The position numbers and the translations under genes are program-made. Positions 53,072 through 64,000 of a DNA stretch of 64,000 nt are shown in pieces (position 1 is the stretch's first letter; each line of letters opens with the position of its first letter). Where the stretch lies: contig RSEF01000026.1 of assembly GCA_003993805.1 (NCBI GenBank), forward strand, positions 2,642,169 through 2,706,168, in the 5' to 3' direction. A model generated the notes under the pieces. The model saw only the letters and a program-made list of their open reading frames with translations, was not told the origin of the DNA and did not search any database. This stretch comes from Himantopus leucocephalus. Taxonomy: Eukaryota; Chordata; Aves; Charadriiformes; Recurvirostridae.

Positions 53072-53542
53072 GAGCTTTTCCCCCTCTCCCTTTGCCTCCC
53101 CTTTCCATCCCAGGGCGGGTTCCGCCGGCCTCCGGGCTTTGCGTGCTCCTAACACGCACGAACAGCTTGTTCGTGTCTGCACCGGCGGCTGAACACCGAT
53201 AAAATAAAACTACAGAGGCGAAGGCTGCGGTTACAAGATGTAGCGCTTATTTGTTTCTCTGTTGTGGGACCATTCGCACACACGCTCTCCATCGCGGCTG
53301 TGCGGATGCTCTCCGGGGCTGTCACCGCCCCGGGTCACCAGAGAATGGTTCATTACTGGCATTTCATAAAAAAAAAAACAACCAATCATGCTTTTTTTTT
53401 CCCCAGTGCTGGTCCCAGGAAAGGAACTAATTACTCAGGGTAGCTCTTGCTAATGTCGCGGCTGGGACCAGCATCCCACTGGGGCGGGCGGCGCGTGGTG
53501 GGAGATGAATATTTGGCCCCCGGGGTTTGCTGCTGCGAGAGC
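53072..53542. other. Noncoding DNA, no gene recognised
   Basis: The sequence is GC-rich with short A and T runs (53371-53402). Nothing recognisable. Confidence 0.4.
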
Positions 53543-53782
53543 CGAGGCAGGAGGGAGCCGTGGGGCAGCGATGCCGAGCCGTGGGGCAGCGATGCCGAGC
53601 CGTGGGGCAGCGATGCTGAGCCGAGGAGCGCGGGAGGAGCTGGGGGTGCCTCCGAACGGCCCAGCAGGGGTGNCGAGGCAGGAGGGAGCCGTGGGGCAGC
53701 GATGCTGAGCCGTGGGGCAGCGATGCTGAGCCGAGGGGCGCGGGAGGAGCTGGGGGTGCCTCCGAACGGCCCAGCAGGGGTG
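53543..53782. repeat. 21-base minisatellite duplicated around a single N
   Basis: Copies at 53543-53672 and 53674-53782 flank the N at 53673. Both hold a unit of the form GCCGTGGGGCAGCGATGCCGA. The left copy has three units and the right two, which accounts exactly for the 21-base length difference. Otherwise they differ by a few transitions. This fits two alleles of a variable-number repeat placed in series. Confidence 0.8.
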
Positions 53783-55549
53783 GGCATGTTAAAGCCGGGT
53801 GATGCTGGGCGCCGGGGCTGGAAATCTCATCGCCTGTGCCCTCGCAGGCAGGACTCTCGGCAGAGCCGGTGCCGGCCGCCTTGCCAGCGCTCACCAGGCT
53901 GCCCCAGCCTTGAGCATGGTGAGCTGGCAGCGCCGTCACCTTCACCGCAACAGATCCCTCATTAGCCATCACCCCGGGTCCGGCCACGGCTCCTCAGCCT
54001 CCCTAAGCCCAGCAGCCTCTCCCTCCCAGCTCCTCCCGGGCCAGGACCCCGCGCAGGGATGCCGTCCCCCTCCGCACCGCCTCGGCCCCAGAAGAGCCAG
54101 GAGGCGAGCGCGCGGCTTTCAGCCCATCTTGGAGGTTTTTTTGTTTTTGTTTTTGGTTTTGGTTTTTTTTTTCTTAAATTGGAATCTCTGCTGAATCTGC
54201 TAATTAAGTTCTTTGCCTGCAACTAATATTGTGCTGCTAATTCCTCCCCAGAATGATTCCTCCAGCAGTCACAGAGGTTATGTTCACTGGCATCCTTCCA
54301 CAGCTCCTTTATAAAAAAAGAAGAGCCCTTTTTAATCACTGCAAATGACTCATCTATGAGCGGCCCTCCGTCCTCGGCCACGGTGCGCGAGGGAGCAGCG
54401 TGGGCAGGCGGTGAGCCCTGCCGGCTCCCGCAGCACCCCGGGGGCTCAGTCCTCGCAGGATGGGGCCACCCAGCACGGCCACGCGAGCAGCGCAGCCGAA
54501 AGCCACCACATCGTCCCCTCTCCCTGGTGCGGCAGCCAGTGCTCAGCCCCTTTCCCCCCAGTTTGCCGGCTGCAGCCCCACGTGGAGGGTCTCGGGGTGA
54601 AGCTAAGCCTCAGCTGCTTTGCAAAATGCAGTGAGTCCCGCTCCAGAGCCTGCGCTGCCCCGGAGCCCGCGCTGCTCCATGCGCAGGATTTGGCCCGCAG
54701 ACCCCCATTAGCGCCGTGCTGATGGAGCTCGGCTCCGCGTCCTCCCAGGGGCGCCGGGCTGTGATCTGATCCAAAAAGGCTCCTTGCGCACATGCAGCAT
54801 GAAAATTCAAGAGCCCTTTGATATTTTTCCTCTCGCCCCGTTTCTCCTGCTTTCTATTTTTATAAATAATACCTGGTCTCGAACCGAACAGAATACCAAG
54901 CGTGCAATTAAATCCCCGAGCACCAGCGCTGCCTTTGAGGAGGGCTTCGAAGCGTCTCTTCCCGGAGGCGGCGATGCCACAGCAAAGCCACGGCCGGCTC
55001 AGACCCTCGCGGAGGAGCAGGAGCACTCAGCAGGGCCTGACCCTGCTTCAGCCGTCTCCAGAGCCCAGGCGCAGCCCCGGGTACCCTCGCTGGACGCAGG
55101 ATTGGACCCGTGCATCGCCTCCGAGCTGCACCCCAGCTCCTCCAGGANTGACCTCAATTCCCATTAATGCCAGTGAACTGGGGTGGGAGCAATCGCTCTC
55201 CCCGCCTGGCTTAAGCGCTGCATTGCTGGAAGGCAAAACCCATCAGAATTAAGAGGGAGAATAACGCGGGAGAGAAAACCTGGGACCTGTTTTTTTTTGG
55301 TTCACTAAAACATATTCATGCTGCTTTGACATATCTGGGGGTGCTGATATCTACCCAGGTTGGGCAGAATGAGTGCTTTGCCCCCACTCTGCTCCCACCT
55401 CCCGGCGATGGAGGCAGCTGGGCTGAGCACGGGGCAGAGCGCCGGGTGCTGGTGACAGTCACAGCTGCCTTAGAGCCACCACAGGGCTGCTCTAGTGTCA
55501 TCAGGCTTGGGCACGGTGGTGCCCAGTGCTAGACAACAGGGACAAAAAT
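53783..55549. other. Noncoding DNA with one AT-rich island
   Basis: GC-rich flanks surround an AT-rich block at 54125-54360, which has TAATTAAG and ACTAATATTG motifs, TTTATAAAAAAAG and a G/T-rich run at 54128-54170. No exon is recognisable. A single N lies at 55148. Confidence 0.4.
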
Positions 55550-55766
55550 GGACCGCCCAACACAGGAAAGACACGGACCTGTTGGAGCGGGGCCAGAGGA
55601 GGGCACAGAGATGCTGCGAGGGCTGGNNNNNNNNNNNNNNNNNNNNNNNNNNNNNNNNNNNNNNNNNNNNNNNNNNNNNNNNNNNNNNNNNNNNNNNNNN
55701 NNNNNNNNNNNNNNNNNNNNNNNNNNAGGTCCCTTCCAACCCAAACCATTCTGTGATTCTATGAAA
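55550..55766 (+). mobile_element. CR1 LINE fragment interrupted by an assembly gap
   Basis: Before the gap, ACACGGACCTGTTGGAGCGG and GGCCAGAGGAGGGCACAGAG are internal CR1 blocks. After it, AGGTCCCTTCCAACCCAAAC and CCATTCTGTGATTCTATGA are the 3' terminus. The intervening CR1 part, several hundred bases in a complete 3' region, is missing or masked by the 100-base gap. Confidence 0.93.
55627..55726. other. Assembly gap (100 N)
   Basis: This is a placeholder gap lying inside a CR1 copy. Confidence 0.98.
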
Positions 55767-58031
55767 ACCCCGTGGCAGCGTGAGCTGGACACGGAGCCAG
55801 GGAAATGGGTGGGATTGCAGCCCTATAAAGCGGATGGGAACTGGGGGAAACAGTCCCTGCTGGAGCTCCAGCCAGCTCCCCGACGCTGGCAGGCAGCTCA
55901 GGAGGAGGAAGGCTGCGGGGTTGCCATGACAATCGAGCATCTACAAATTCTCGGATTATTTATCTTCGGTTTTGTTTTGGCTGAGTGAAAGTAAGTCTTG
56001 CTTCTGGGCCAAGGGCTATCGGCAGGCTGTGGGCACAAGGGAAACGCGTGGGGGATGTAGCACGGGGGATGCACATCATCGGAGACAAGACATAAAATTA
56101 AAGGCATGGCTGCAAGTCACCCGTTCAGCTTCGAAAAGGACACCCTTACCAAAAAAGAAGAGTTCACAAGTATGAACTCTAACAAAAAATGTTGAGTTTT
56201 GGCTGGTTTATTTGCCGTTTGCCTTCTCAGATACCCTGTAGCCCCAAATCTCCCACAGATCCACAATTATCTGGCACCACAACGCCACGTTGTTAAATCT
56301 GGCACATGCAATACAGGTTTGGGCTTTTCTAATTAGTCAGTTTTGGTGTCCAGACAGATTTGGATTGGGCCCTAGATTTGCCGGGGGGTGGGGGGGGCTG
56401 AATTGCTGCTGCGTGGCTGTCTGCTAGGAACGCTTTCCAAAGCAATTTCCCAAATTCGAGAGAGGTGATTGAACGATCCTCTGATTTATGGTATTTCACG
56501 CCACCTCCCTCGCTCCCTTGCTGGAGCGGCACAGCGCCGCGCACGCTTTGAGCTGTACCCAGCTGCGAGTTCCTTCGCAAAGACTCAGCCCGTGTCGTCC
56601 CGCTCCGGGGCTGAGCCCACCGCGGCCGGGCTGACGGCGCTTGCAGAAATTGAAGATGCTTCATGAGGCGCCTGAACTCATTCCAGACGTCTCTCTGCAA
56701 ATCTGCTGTCACTCAGGCTATGGAAAACAAGGGGACCGTGGGGGGGTTTGGAGTTGCCAGGAGCTGGGAACTTCTCGGCGAGGTGTAAAACAGAACGAGT
56801 GTCACTTCTAGAGCTGGGAGAGCCCTGAGCGTTTACCAGCCCGTGTCACCTGCTGTCAGCTTCCAGCCTCCTCCTCCTTTATAGGAGTCAGTGCCGTAAT
56901 TGCTCCTAAGTCTAATAACTGATTCTTTTTGATGCCTTCAGTGTCGCTGCTATGTAAATCCCAGTGTGAGGATGCTGTATATTTTATGGATCGTGTGTTT
57001 GCCGACGTCCCCGCGTGTGTGTGCAGCTAAAGGGATATCTTTGATTGTTGGATCAAAGAATCAGGAGAAACGTTAAGGACAATACGAGCAAAGGAAAACT
57101 CAAGCAAATCAGGAGCCTGTGGTTAAATTGATTTGATTTGATTTTGCCAATAGAGGTCAGTCTGAAGTATTAAGGCTCCTGAAATTGTACAAAGAAATCC
57201 CATTACTCAAGGAACAGATGGGCTATTTTCAGAGGGGAAATGATGGGAGGGAGCAAGTGAGGGAAAGGTGGCCAGGGCCAAGGAGCTCAGGGTGGTTTAG
57301 GAGGAGATGTCGTACACAAATGGAAATATTCTGGGTACAAACTGCAGGCTGGGGAGAGCAGAGAGCTTGAGCAGTGCTCAGCTCAAAGTGGCCCCTTATC
57401 TTCTGCGAGGAAGCTCATGGTCACCCTATGTTGCTGGATGACCCCTTCCCTGGCCTGGACAATGAGAAGTCAAGAAAGGGCCATGGCAATGCCCTCCCTC
57501 TCCCCAGCCTCGAAGCTTTCCAGGGGCAAGAGGGTGAGGAGAGCTGGAGTTTGGATGCAGCTGGTTACTGGAGGAGAAGACACCTGGGCACAACTCCCCT
57601 TCCTCAGCCCTTGGACACAAGTTCTCCTGCTTTGACCACATCTCCAAAGGGCTTCACTGCCCTTTTTCTATTGCTTCAAGTGGCTTTTGTTTTCCTGGGC
57701 ATTCCTGGGTGAGCTGTGCTGCTCCAGATGGTGACCCGCTCAGCTATTTCAGGCCATCAGCTTGACTGGATTTCCCCTGCCCACGGCAGAGGAAAAAAAT
57801 AGGCTGACAGAGCTTCTCCCCAAGCAGCAACCCCATCCCTTAACCACAGATGCCTTGAGATGGCCATGGAGCATCTACAGGCTCTGGGCTGCCCAGCGCT
57901 GGGGGACGCACAGGAGCAAGGGTCCCAGCTGGAGCTGTCACCTGAGGGTGGGAGGAGAAATGAGGACCTTTCCTGGCTAAGGAAGGGTATAAGCTGAAGA
58001 TGCCGAAGGAGCCTTAAATGAGAAACACTTT
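55767..58031. other. Noncoding DNA, no gene recognised
   Basis: AT-richer than the middle of the window, especially 55940-56350 and 56880-57200. A near-perfect RFX X-box, GTTGCCATGACAAT, lies at 55920-55933. No exon is recognisable. Confidence 0.45.
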
Positions 58032-58140
58032 CATAGAATCATAGAATCACAGAATGGTTTGGGTCAGAAGGGACCTTTAAAGGTCATCTAGTCCAACCCC
58101 CCTGCAATAAGCATGGACATCTTCAACTAGACCTTGTCCG
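58032..58140 (-). mobile_element. CR1 LINE fragment, 3' end
   Basis: CATAGAATCATAGAATCACA (three terminal repeat units) leads into GGACCTTTAAAGGTCATCTA and TCCAACCCCCCTGC, the reverse complement of the CR1 3' end. About 110 bases remain. Confidence 0.92.
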
Positions 58141-61100
58141 AGAGCCGGTGGGTCTGTGTTTCATAGAAAGCTCAGCTCCCCAAGCTGCCACACAGCAGTG
58201 CAACGCTCCCACAGCTTGAAAAACACAGGAGAAGTGTGGGATTTGGCTAAACGACTGGAAGATGGAAACAACCTTTAGAAAGCACTTCTTGGGAAGGGAG
58301 GAGGGGAGGGAAGGTTTTCCAAGAAACGCCACCCCCCGTGTGGGGAGGACAATGACAAACGAGGTGAATTTGGAAGCTGCAGAGAAAAATTGGCAGTGTG
58401 TTGAAAATTTGCTGCCAGGTTTGGGGGAGCTTTAAATGGCATTTAATTAGTGGCATTCAGGTGGTCACAATACTGTTGAGGCACAGTGGCAGCAACAAGA
58501 CAGTTCTGCAGTTCCTGGCATTTGTTAATTAAAGCCACTCCTGACAGAGACTAATGACTTTTTAATGAATCTGTTGTCTTAATGTCTTATTAAGTTTTGA
58601 CTTTCCCTTTCTATCCCCTTCGAGATCCTCTGCCCTATCTCCCCCCCTTGCTGCCAGACGTTTTCCTGAGAGTATCAGCATCCAAAGAAGGGACCGAGGC
58701 TGCGCCGGGAGGTGTGAGGACGGGTCCCCTCCTTTCTGCAAAGGGCCAGATCCAGCTGAGAGGAGCAGAGGGGATGGCACGGCTCCTGCCTGCAGGTGAC
58801 AGAGCCCCAGTCTCCTCAGAAAAGGGAACACACGGATTACAGTGGAGAAAGGCTGGATGAGAGGGGATGGATGCTTGCTCCTCGTCTCTGCTTCCCCCAG
58901 CCCTGCGGGATGCTCTCTGCCTCTTCCTCTCCTGCTTTGCTGGTGGAGATGGCAGGGTGAAGGACAACGCTGGAGAAAAGCACCTTTCCTCAACACCTGG
59001 GACTGAGAAAGATGCAGAGCAGAGGAACCAAACCCAAGTGAATCCATTAATCCACACCATAAAAAGCAGAAAATATCCCCCCGGAATGGGTAGCTGCCCT
59101 TTGGAGATGGGCTGAAAGAGCACGCGCTGGCACAGCCCCTGCTGCAGGGTGACCCAGCGTGGGTGGAACGGCTGCTCCTACCCGTGGCTTGAAGTGATGC
59201 ACAGCCCCCGGACGGAGGAGCAGGCAGGACGAGGGTGGTCCCAGGGTATCAGAGATCGGTGTATCAGGTCCCAGGGTATCAGAGATCGGTGCTGGAGATC
59301 AGCCCCAGCCTCTGCTGCTGAAGGTCACTCTGAATGGCTGCAGGGAAGTCACATTCAGCCATCTCCCCGCATTATACCAGTCCCATGGACCAGGAGATAG
59401 GTAGGTAATTAAGCCCCTAGTTCTCCTTAATTTGGGCCACACACATACATGAAGGCACGGCCCTGCAGAGGGTGAATCACACACATATATAATGTAACTG
59501 TATGCCCCAGGACCACAGCACCAGCATCCCCTGGCGCCCAGGCGGGTGCACCCCCGCACCAGGGAGATGCACCGCACTGCACACGCATGAACACGTGTGT
59601 GCAGCCTCCCCTGCACGGGCAGCAGGCACAGAGCAGCACACGTGCACGCCGAGGCACTCTGCCTGGGTGCGCATACACGCACACACGGCATCCCTGCGGT
59701 TTCAGACCTGGGGCAGAACTACGCTCAGTGCAGCGGAATTTTTAGTGCTGAGGCGCTGTACGGGTGTTGCTAGAGAGCAGAAAAGCCACTCAGCCCAGGG
59801 ACCTGTCAACAGGCCAGCAGGTTCGATACATCAGGCATTAGCCCTTGGCAGAGCTCCGCAGAGCACTTGGCATTTAATCCTCCTTTCCCGAGCCTCTGCT
59901 CAAGGACGTGCACGCCTGGACATGCTCAGACATCCCCCACCCCCCGAATTGCACACTCGTGCTCATCCAGACGCTCTCGCTCAGCAGCGCGTTTGCACGG
60001 GGACGGAGCGCACGTGTGTGACCAGCTATGCCGCAGTGTGACCGGGGCGTGTGCCACCTGCTGTGACGGGCACGCAGTGCCATGCGGACATGCACTGGTC
60101 ACACGTGTTTCATAACCTGGATGAGCACACGGATTCAAACACCGCCGGGGACATGTCTGGATGCGCAGGGACTCACGCGCCCACCCTGGGCCCCAAGGAC
60201 CCTGCAGAGGGTCCCACCCAAGGACGGGCATGTCCCCTAACTCCTGCCCTGTCCCACTCCCTTGCACTGAAACGCAGGCAGCGCTCGCTCCTCCATCCCA
60301 ACTCTGGCCCCAAATGTGGCCAAATGCCGAAGCATCCAACGGTCACAGCCGAGCAGGACGGCGGGGGAAGGGTAACGCTGCCATCTGTAAGGCGGTGAGA
60401 CGTGGGGAGCCTGGCACCCGCCTCCCTGCCAGCCGGGGGAAAAAGCATTAACCGGGGCTTTATCTCTCGGAGCCACCGTCCCCGCTGCCGGCGCTGCCAA
60501 GGGATTTAGCTCGGGCAGCCCCCGCTAATCTGGGCGGCTGGAGGGAGGCACGGGTCTCTGCTCCCCCCTGCCTTGCGCCTGGGCTGGACCAAAAGCATCT
60601 TGCTCCATCCTCAGCGCCAAAGCAGGAGTTCACTGCAAAGCGTTTCTACGAGCGCTGGACTGGAGAAATCTCTGGACAGGTAATTGAGGACAGAGGCACG
60701 CCACGCGTTTCAAACCCTCTCTGCTCCACGGCCAGCTGCTCTCCGGGGGTGCCACCACCCTAATTGAGAAGAAAATGTTTAGTGGGGTGGATGGAGCAGG
60801 AGGAAGGAGGGAGGGCGAGAGAAAATGCAGAGGGGACACGGAACAAAGGTACACAAGAGGAGAAAAGAAGGGCTGTGAAAATGGGGAGCGTGCAATGAGA
60901 AGAGCAAGAATTTGTGCTAGTCTAAGGGCCAAGAAATAGATGCAAATGGTTCATTACGTGGAGGAAACCAGCTGCTTCATGGTTGAGGCATTGGGCAGGA
61001 TTCAGCCGATCTTGACTCAGCTCCTGGCTCTGCCACTGATTTCCTGACGTGCCTTTGGACGAGGCGCTGTTGGAACCAGGTATTTAACAGGTTTTCCCCA

Positions 61101-61290
61101 AAAGCCGAGAGCAAACTATAGCAGGATCCTAATTGCATTCATTTGTCAGGCGTCGCTCTAGCTAAACAGATTCCCAAATGCTCTGGGTAGGAGCCCACGT
61201 CCCACTGACTGTGAGGCTGACGCTCTTCTGACAGTCCCCGGTGTTGACATCCCCAGGAAGAGCAGCAGGCACATTCCGTTTCAAAGAGAG
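58141..61290. other. Noncoding DNA with one short tandem copy
   Basis: No exon is recognisable. A 24-base unit is perfectly repeated at 59237-59260 and 59267-59290, with GTATCA between. Alternating CA/TG-like DNA occurs at 59575-59690. Purine-rich DNA lies at 60790-60910. Confidence 0.45.
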
Positions 61291-61460
61291 CACAAAACCA
61301 CAAAAATAGATCCGATTTCTACGTCTATATTTAACACTCTGTGTTCTCCTTGGAATGGACTCAGGCTACGGCAATTAACTAATGATGAGGATGATTAAGG
61401 ATTGCTCTTGTGCTTTACATTTATAGCATCTCTCCCACTTCTTTTCTGAATAATAATTCC
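61291..61460. promoter_or_regulatory. AT-rich island, candidate conserved noncoding element
   Basis: The block contains GGCAATTAACTAATGATGAG, GATGATTAAGGATTG and TATATTTAACACTCTG: several homeodomain-type cores in unique sequence. Regulatory role is inferred only. Confidence 0.3.
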
Positions 61461-64000
61461 TTCCCTTTGCAATACCAGCAGAGCATTCCCAGGAAACCAA
61501 GAGGTAAAAGGCAAGGTAAATTAGAAAGGTGACCCACTAAATGGATCAGGGAAATGAATAAATCTGATGTTTGCCTATCCCCAAACCAGGACGAGAAGAT
61601 CAGTCCCGGCCAGGATTTCCCCCCAGCTCTCAGGTGAGAGCGAGCGGCTCCAGCACGGGCTGTGCAGGCACAGAAGTGTCTCTCCCTGCTAATGGAGCTT
61701 GAATAATAAACAACAGGGGATGCATTGTCCTCGGGAGTGTGGGGCTCGCTCTGGGCTATGCTGGCTTTACGTGATTCCTTTTCTGGCAGAAAGCACTGAT
61801 TTCCCGTGCAAAGATGTGATTATATTGCTGTAAAGTGGCAGGGAAGAAAGAAGGAGAAAAATAAAAAAAAATATCACCAGAATAAAAATAGATGCGAGCT
61901 AAATAGGAGGCAGGAATCAGGCTGGCTATCGAAGCCACGCTTCTGCTACCCCGTTGGAAGGGCAGGGGAGTGAGCAGCCGTTGCTCGCGGGGTGGCTGGA
62001 AAGCACAGGAGTGACCACCGTTTCTGCGATCTGCTATTCTGCCCGACCCCCGCCCACCCCAGCCTCTTCAGCGTCGCTTCGGCAGTGAGAAATATTGTTC
62101 TTCTCCCTGCGNACAGGTTACAAGAAATCAATTGGAACTGTGTAAATAGCCTTCAGGCAGGCGTAAGACACAATGTTCATTGCTTAACATGCTCAGTGCT
62201 CGCTCGCTTCCCCGGACGCCTCCGCAGCCGCCGCGGCTCCGTGATGGGATGGACGGGCAGTGAGGGGTCCCTGGGCACCGCAAACCATCATCCCTCCTGT
62301 TACCGGGTGGCGAGCGGGAGCTGGGACAAAGCGACCCAGCGGATCAAGCCTGAGTCGTGCAGGCTGGAGGACACGAGCCCACGGGGAGCCCAGGCTGCCC
62401 GCCGTGCGGAGCGCTCCTTGTGCAGGATCCCAGCCGGGTTTGCACCGCTCCTGCTAAAGCCCCGATGCAAATTCTTCCGGAAAGCAAACGTCGAAACCTG
62501 CCATCGCTGGAAGCCAAGGCTGCAGGTTCAGGTTTAGTCATGAAGAAGCTGGGGGAGGTTGGAGGGAAGGGTCTGATGTTTGCTCCTCTATAATCCTGGG
62601 AAGCAGACAAGGGGCCCTGGGCGCAGAGTTTGGGCAGCAGCTTGGGGCGCTCGAAGGATGCCCCACCATGCATTCGTAAGCCTCACATTGCAGAGATTGT
62701 CTTTAAGGTATTCAGGCAGCTAATTCTTAGAGACACACTGCTTGAAATGAGAGGACAAAACCATCGTAGTAGTGAAAATTTTATGGCTTGCAAGCCTCAT
62801 TACAAAACATTTTGAGGAAACAAGACAGGAACAATTTTCTAGGGTGTTTCTTTTGCATCCAGAAACCCCGATGAATATCAGCGCTGCGCATCAGCTGCCA
62901 GCAGCACCCAGGGGCCCCCTTCCAGTGCTGCAGCAGCCACGGAGGTGGGTCTGATGGGGTTTCTGGTTGAATGTGTGGTGCTGTAGACCCGTCCAGGGCA
63001 GGTTTCTGGGGCGGGAGTGTGGACAAGGGCACAGTCCGGTCTTCAGCAGCAACTGCTGCCTGGACTAGTGCATCGCCGTGGGTCACCCATGACTTGGTTC
63101 CAGCTAAATATCCTGCAGGTGACACATGTAGAGCTTATCAGGACCGTCTCAGGTCCATCTCACTCTGCCTTTCACAGGATTGTCCTACCTCCAGCGGCTC
63201 CTTGGCTGGTTATCGCTGGTGGCAGCTCCTCCTCAAGCCCTGTGCCTCTGGTGGGACTGAGCTGCTCAGTTCCCCTCGGCCCTCTGGGAGACTTGGGCAC
63301 ACGACTGCTGGGTGCCTGTGAGGTCCCACCAGCACTGGGACCCTCTGCCTTGGTCCTGCATGTCCCCGTGTGGAGGGGCAGCCGAGCACTGCGCCATGGC
63401 TGGATGCTGCAGTGGTGGGACCTCCCTGCTCACCCGGTGTCCCCAACACTCTGCAGCTGATCTGTGGCCACCGGAGACTCATTCCCGCTGATCGATCTCC
63501 CGCAGCTCCTGTGCATGTTTAACCAGATGCTAATTTAATGCTGCGGTCAACTGGCAGTGTATGAGGATTAACGAGAGCCAATTCTGCAGAGCACGGCTTG
63601 TGAAGAGCCAACCCCGCGCGTGCAGCGCTGCTCCGGGAAGCTCAGGACCCGTGGCTGGGGTCCATGAGGTTGCCCACCTTCCCTCCGCCCCTCTCCACGC
63701 AGGAGGTTCGGGGAGATGCTCCAGTTCAGTCACAAACCATAAGTGTAAGATGGTTCTTAGTGTAAAACGCGGGAATTTCACGGCTGGAGCACAGGCTGGG
63801 TAACTGCAACAGCCTCTTCAGGCTGGAGCCTCACGGGCACCATATCGGATTTGTTAGGGCAAGGCTAGAACTGAGCAAATGCCTCCCAGAAAATAATTTT
63901 CTGGACAAATCTTGGCTTGAAACTTGCTTGTGAGCAGCTTACGAGTTTCCTGGCCAGATCTTCTTTTAAAAATCAATCGTGGAATAACTTCTGCACCAGC
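61461..64000. other. Right-edge noncoding DNA
   Basis: No coding exon, RNA gene or repeat family is recognisable up to the window end. In mammals NFASC lies beyond LRRN2 on this side, but no neurofascin sequence is visible. A single N lies at 62112 without a flanking duplication. Confidence 0.45.

Noticed and set aside
52460..53192. His/Thr-rich and Cys/Val-rich open frames
   Set aside because: These are translations of the CA/TG microsatellite.

Overview
The window is bird genomic DNA. Five partial CR1 retrotransposon copies carry the avian 3' end motif (ATTCTATGA-type repeats behind a CCAACC..AACCATTCT block). Most of the sequence is GC- and CpG-rich with many C/G homopolymers and microsatellites, as on a bird microchromosome. 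I found no prokaryotic features.

One protein-coding gene is secure: a complete, uninterrupted LRRN2 coding exon on the minus strand (13441-15531, 696 aa). LRRN2 is a neuronal type I membrane protein with leucine-rich repeats, one Ig domain, one fibronectin III domain and a short cytoplasmic tail. In mammals LRRN2 lies between MDM4 and NFASC. I see no coding exon of either neighbour, so this looks like the LRRN2 interval with long noncoding flanks. The 3' UTR runs left of 13441. Untranslated 5' exons and the promoter should lie to the right of 15531; one candidate splice acceptor is at about 15829/15830.

Layout: 1-5429 is a moderately AT-rich left flank with a CR1 piece and weak poly(A) signals. 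Positions 6091-7450 hold AT-rich islands sharing a repeated motif. From 7450 to about 13375 the DNA is GC-rich, entering the LRRN2 3' UTR. From 15.8 to 64 kb it is GC-rich noncoding DNA broken by AT-rich, homeodomain-site-rich islands (about 21.3, 28.2, 32.6-33.2, 51.9-52.15, 54.2 and 61.3 kb) that look like candidate conserved regulatory elements. This part also holds a few TATA-like candidates, a perfect RFX X-box (38179-38192), microsatellites and more CR1 pieces. Many long conceptual ORFs are compositional artefacts of GC-rich DNA.

Assembly quality matters here. There are three 100-base gaps, one 15-base gap inside a poly-C run, and ten single Ns. Four of the single Ns separate near-identical direct copies and are probably unmerged contig ends or alleles. 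I found no undescribed multi-gene system. The items most worth checking are the regulatory-type signals and the assembly duplications.
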